From Chloroflexota bacterium (GTDB lineage Bacteria > Chloroflexota > Dehalococcoidia > UBA3495): a stretch of 8,966 bases of DNA. The notes under the pieces were generated by a model. It saw only the letters and a program-made list of their open reading frames with translations. It did not search any database and had not been told where the DNA came from. A program made the translations under genes and the position numbers. This document shows positions 6,397 to 8,966 of this stretch, piece after piece; the first letter of the stretch is position 1; every line of letters begins with the position of its first letter. Where the stretch lies: positions 1 to 8,966 of the forward strand of contig JADFNR010000134.1 in NCBI GenBank assembly GCA_022563275.1, read 5' to 3'.

Positions 6397-6402
6397 TATA
6401 CT
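6397..6402 (+). promoter_or_regulatory. Candidate -10 box for the MBL hydrolase gene
   Basis: TATACT, within GGCTATACTGTTG, is a near-consensus -10 hexamer 33 bp before the ATG at 6436, in an 87-bp gap. No good -35 was found at 16-18 bp upstream. A similar CTAAACT box precedes the MOSC gene. It suggests that the MBL gene has its own promoter, in addition to any read-through from the AhpD-like gene. Confidence 0.4.
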
Positions 6403-6435
6403 GTTGCCTCCCATATCCAGCCCGGAGGCCCAACC

Positions 6436-7296
6436 ATGGTTGAGGTATTTGTATTGGGAGGAGGCACTCCCACGCCCACCGAGTTCCGGTTCGGCAGCGC
6501 CCACGCCCTGCGGATCGGCGATGATGTGCTGATGTTCGACTGCGGCCCGGCCGCCACCCACAAGCTGGTCAAGGCCGGTCTCTTCCCCACCCAGGTGGAC
6601 AACCTGTTCTTCACCCACCACCACTTCGACCACAACATCGACTACCCCTGTTTCCTGCTCTGCCGCTGGGACCAGGCCGCCGGCAAGGGGCCGGAACTGA
6701 ACGTCTACGGGCCGAAGCTGACCGAGGAGATCACCCAGAAGGTCATCGGCGTCGGCGGGGCCTTCGAGTCCGATTGGCAGGCGCGGGTGAACCTTCCGGC
6801 CAGCCAACAGGTGTTCGTTAACCGGGGCGGCACATTACCCCGCATCCCGCCCAACCCCCAGGCCAAGGATATCGGGCCGGGCGAGGTGGCCTCGGGGAAG
6901 AACTGGCAGGTCACGGCGGCCCTGGCGGAACATGCCCAGCCCTGGTTGGACTCGCTGGCCTACCGGGTGGACACACCCGAGGGCAGCGTGGTTTTCACCG
7001 GCGACACCCAGCCCTGCGACACGGTCCGCGAGTTGGCAAGAGACGCCGATATGATGCTGTGCATGTGCTGGGACGAACAGTCAGTGATGGAATCCGTCAA
7101 CGAATCCAACGGCCAGTGCGGCACCACCGGCGCCGCCCAACTGGCCCAGGACGCGGGCGTGAAGAAGCTGGTCCTGGTCCACATGGGCCCCAGCCTCTCA
7201 AAAGACACCCCCTTCGACCGCCACATCCAAGAGATGACCTCCATGTACGACGGGGAGATCATCTTCTCTGAGGAGTTGATGCGGTTGGAGGTTTAG
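6436..7296 (+). CDS. Metallo-beta-lactamase-fold hydrolase, RNase Z/arylsulfatase-like group
   Basis: A 286-residue cytoplasmic hydrolase. It opens with VFVLGGGTPTPT, the usual first strand and loop. The zinc motif HxHxDH is present as THHHFDH (His61, His63, Asp65, His66). The remaining metal ligands are placed as in the RNase Z-like branch: His166 in AEHAQPW, Asp190 in FTGDTQ, and His249 in LVHMGPS. RNase Z itself has a His-Ser/Thr type motif at the last histidine and an exosite arm. Neither is seen here, so a small-molecule esterase, lactonase or sulfatase-like activity is more likely than tRNA processing. MLCMCWDE (207-214) adds two close cysteines near the active-site side of the chain. 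The ribosome site GGAGG (6424-6428) is 7 nt before the ATG. It ends the rightward gene group and meets the HNH gene tail to tail, 51 bp apart. Confidence 0.88.
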   Translation: MVEVFVLGGGTPTPTEFRFGSAHALRIGDDVLMFDCGPAATHKLVKAGLFPTQVDNLFFTHHHFDHNIDYPCFLLCRWDQAAGKGPELNVYGPKLTEEITQKVIGVGGAFESDWQARVNLPASQQVFVNRGGTLPRIPPNPQAKDIGPGEVASGKNWQVTAALAEHAQPWLDSLAYRVDTPEGSVVFTGDTQPCDTVRELARDADMMLCMCWDEQSVMESVNESNGQCGTTGAAQLAQDAGVKKLVLVHMGPSLSKDTPFDRHIQEMTSMYDGEIIFSEELMRLEV

Positions 7297-7347
7297 GGGT
7301 CGGTGAATCAGGCCACGAGATTGAGATAAATTCAGTGGCTATTGGAT

Positions 7348-8265
7348 TTAGCCCAGATATCGATTGCTATTGTGCCATTCCAGGAATTCGGCTGACGGCC
7401 TAAGGTCCGGCTGTCTGGGAACATGGATCCTTTGTCCATGGAATGGATAGTATGATCGCCCGTTCTCAAAATCGTCCCGCAGGCGACTACTCACCTCCAA
7501 CTCCAATTCTGCGTTTACCGTAACGTATCCCCGATCGAATAGTCGGTGTATATCCGCGCGCAACAACAAACCGTTGCGCACTTCGTTGGGGCCACCTGAA
7601 TCAAATGCTCTGATGTGAGCAGCGTCCAGAGCAGGGAGGGAATGTTCTTCACTCACGGCGCATCCCCAGCCATAGGCTTCCGACACTGCGACCCTAAACG
7701 TCCCTTGTCCTAATCGCGGTGTGATCGTGGCCGGTGAGCCATAGCGGGCTCGCGGTTCCGCAACCATTTGTTGGGTTCGATTCGCACGCTCCAAGCATTC
7801 GGACCAGACGCGTAGTCCTTCGCCTGTAGTTAGATCATATCGTTTGTCGCTCTGAATCGACGGAGACCAATCTGCCGGTGGCCGGACCCAATCTTCAGGT
7901 GAGAAGAACGTCGTTTCGATAGCGAGGATGCACCCTATGCGGTCGACGCCTCTTTCTGATTGGTATCCAATTCTTTGACGAATATTCTGGAGCTTGGCTT
8001 CCATTTCTTGCAGATTCGCGCATCCATTTGCCTCCTCGAAAACTTCCCATGCTAACCAGATAGGAAGCCTCGAATAACGGGCCAAATAGCCGAACCCACA
8101 AATCGCCTGATGCGGAGACTTTAGTTTGAAGATTAACGGGGAGTATTCCGGAGCCCTGAAACCCCGACGCGGTGAAGGGCGCCAGAAATTAACTTCTGAC
8201 AACCCGTCCTGGGCGCGCAAGAAATCATACCAATCGTAATCTGTCAGAAGGATGGCACCCTGCAT
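7348..8265 (-). CDS. HNH endonuclease with N-terminal possible PUA-like domain (candidate modification-dependent restriction enzyme)
   Basis: A 305-residue protein starting at MQGAILLTDYDWY. The frame runs to an upstream TTG, but AAGGAG (8277-8272) sits 6 nt before this ATG, so the start is well fixed. The C-terminal part holds an HNH_2-type nuclease core: LDAAHIRAFDSGG with His217, then NEVRNGLLL with Asn231, then ADIHRLFDRGYV with His240. The N-terminal part, with NFWRPS and LIFKLKSPHQAICGFG, resembles the beta-barrel reader regions (PUA/EVE/SRA-like) joined to HNH nucleases in modification-dependent restriction enzymes; this part is inference. No methyltransferase gene adjoins it, which fits a stand-alone enzyme that cuts modified foreign DNA. 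The gene looks clearly less GC-rich than the MFS and MBL genes, suggesting transfer. It is convergent with the MBL gene and divergent from the MOSC gene. Confidence 0.85.
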   Translation of the reverse strand: MQGAILLTDYDWYDFLRAQDGLSEVNFWRPSPRRGFRAPEYSPLIFKLKSPHQAICGFGYLARYSRLPIWLAWEVFEEANGCANLQEMEAKLQNIRQRIGYQSERGVDRIGCILAIETTFFSPEDWVRPPADWSPSIQSDKRYDLTTGEGLRVWSECLERANRTQQMVAEPRARYGSPATITPRLGQGTFRVAVSEAYGWGCAVSEEHSLPALDAAHIRAFDSGGPNEVRNGLLLRADIHRLFDRGYVTVNAELELEVSSRLRDDFENGRSYYPFHGQRIHVPRQPDLRPSAEFLEWHNSNRYLG

Positions 8266-8298
8266 TTCCTTCTCCTTGATCCAGAGGACTGAACTCAA

Positions 8299-8326
8299 AT
8301 CGTACCGACGCCATTCTGACCCCCAA
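8299..8326 (-). promoter_or_regulatory. Candidate sigma-70-type promoter of the HNH gene
   Basis: Read leftward, TTGGGG (8326-8321) and TACGAT (8304-8299) stand 16 bp apart, about 33 bp upstream of the chosen ATG. The hexamers match the consensus only in part, but spacing and position are normal. Confidence 0.35.
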
Positions 8327-8392
8327 CCACGTAGTCTGCAACTCGAGTTGAAGCCGCCGATCCGCTTAATGGCCCTTGCCTAGTCCCACCCA

Positions 8393-8401
8393 TGCTAAAC
8401 T
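8393..8401 (+). promoter_or_regulatory. Candidate extended -10 box for the MOSC gene
   Basis: TGCTAAACT is an extended -10 type sequence (TG, one base, then TAAACT) 39 bp before the ATG. The nearest -35-like hexamer, TTGCCT at 8376-8381, is only 14 bp away, so the site would rely on the TG extension. The box resembles the CTATACT sequence before the MBL gene. Confidence 0.35.
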
Positions 8402-8440
8402 ACCCCAATCCTTCTCCTGAAACTGCACTGGAGTAACAGC

Positions 8441-8966
8441 ATGCAAGCAGAGATAGAACACCTGACCCTGGCCGACCTGGAAGCCGGGCTTGATCACGTA
8501 CGCGATTCGCCCAAGGAACAGGGCGTCCTGGAATTGATCGTCAGCCGTCCCGAAGAAGACGCCCGTGAAGTGATGACGCTGGCCGACCTGGATATTGAGT
8601 TGGGACTGGTGGGAGACACCTGGCGGGACCGGCCCAGCGCCCGGAGCGCCGACGGCAAGGCCCACCCCGACATGCAGATCACCATCATGAACTCACGGGT
8701 CGCCGCCCTGGTGGCCCAGGACAAGGACCGTTGGCAGTTATCCGGCGACCAGTTGTTCACGGACCTGGACTTAAGCAAAGCCAACGTGCCCCCCGGCACC
8801 CGCATCTCAGTGGGTTCCGCCATCCTGGAGGCAACGGACCAGCCCCACACCGGCTGCAAGAAATTCTCCGCCCGGTTCGGCATCGACGCCCTGAAGCTCA
8901 TCAGTTCCCCCATCGGCAAGGAACTCCAACTGAGGGGCATCAACGCCAAAGTGGTCCGGAGCGGCG
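8441..8966 (+). CDS. MOSC-domain protein (3' partial)
   Basis: The frame is open from this ATG to the right edge, giving 175 residues without a stop. GGAG (8430-8433) lies 7 nt before the ATG. MOSC hallmarks are visible: a GLVGDTW segment (55-61) early on, then NVPPGTRISVG (115-125), then QPHTGCKKF with Cys139, and a closing GKELQLRGINAKVV. MOSC domains bind molybdenum cofactor or move sulfur, and the conserved cysteine is the likely ligand or persulfide carrier. This stand-alone form is usually annotated only as MOSC domain-containing protein, and no partner molybdoenzyme is seen in the window. The N-terminal 50 residues (LTLADLEAGLDHV onward) appear to be an acidic helical extension. The right end of the protein is missing. 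Confidence 0.88.
   Translation, partial: MQAEIEHLTLADLEAGLDHVRDSPKEQGVLELIVSRPEEDAREVMTLADLDIELGLVGDTWRDRPSARSADGKAHPDMQITIMNSRVAALVAQDKDRWQLSGDQLFTDLDLSKANVPPGTRISVGSAILEATDQPHTGCKKFSARFGIDALKLISSPIGKELQLRGINAKVVRSG

Noticed and set aside
6436..7296. Naming the MBL protein as tRNase Z
   Set aside because: The zinc ligands match, but the last histidine motif is HMGPS rather than the RNase Z form and no exosite arm is visible.
8266..8298. TTG-started N-terminal extension of the HNH protein
   Set aside because: The ribosome site AAGGAG lies inside this extension at the ideal distance from the ATG at 8265.
1..8966. CRISPR arrays, tRNA, rRNA, prophage or toxin-antitoxin modules
   Set aside because: No regularly spaced direct repeats, cloverleaf or rRNA motifs, integrase or small toxin/antitoxin gene pairs were seen on reading both strands. 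Without a computed search, weak cases could be missed.

Overview
The window is a GC-rich bacterial segment of ordinary chromosomal layout. No phage, plasmid, CRISPR, rRNA or tRNA signature was seen. The gene content suggests an uncultured Chloroflexota, close to the SAR202/Dehalococcoidia type. It has several lipoproteins with a lipobox followed by low-complexity Thr/Pro/Ala linkers, a GH114-type glycosidase end, an oxalate/formate-antiporter-like MFS carrier, and small catabolic-type enzymes (HAD, AhpD-like, metallo-beta-lactamase, MOSC). This placement rests on remembered resemblance of the proteins, not on a marker gene, and should be treated as inference.

Left region (1-3481) is an envelope block. 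The 3' end of a GH114-like glycoside hydrolase (+) runs tail to tail into a Pro/Thr-rich lipoprotein (-). The C-terminal domain of that lipoprotein looks like a degenerate M23/LytM fold. Next is a cytochrome P460-like lipoprotein (-), which keeps both the CxxCH haem site and the lysine that cross-links to haem in the Nitrosomonas protein. It diverges, across about 300 bp, from a lipoprotein (+) whose seven repeats predict a seven-bladed beta-propeller.

Middle region (3482-3919) has no gene. It carries a nested inverted-repeat element of about 261 bp (3521-3781) with perfect 22-bp ends and an inner imperfect palindrome of the REP-like kind. An AT-rich regulatory stretch follows, directly before the MFS gene.

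Right-centre region (3920-7296) holds four genes on the + strand: MFS transporter, HAD-family hydrolase, AhpD/carboxymuconolactone-decarboxylase-like protein and metallo-beta-lactamase-fold hydrolase. HAD and AhpD-like are tightly spaced, and the MBL gene has its own promoter-like sequence. A role in uptake and breakdown of a small organic acid or oxidised compound would fit, but the substrate cannot be read from the sequence.

Right end (7297-8966) has a single HNH endonuclease gene on the - strand, visibly less GC-rich than its neighbours, with an N-terminal region that may be PUA-like. It is a candidate stand-alone modification-dependent restriction enzyme and probably a transferred gene. 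It diverges from a MOSC-domain protein that runs off the end of the window. No clear, previously undescribed multi-gene system was found. The best leads are the P460 lipoprotein with its propeller neighbour, the HNH protein, the degenerate M23-like lipoprotein family and the nested repeat element.
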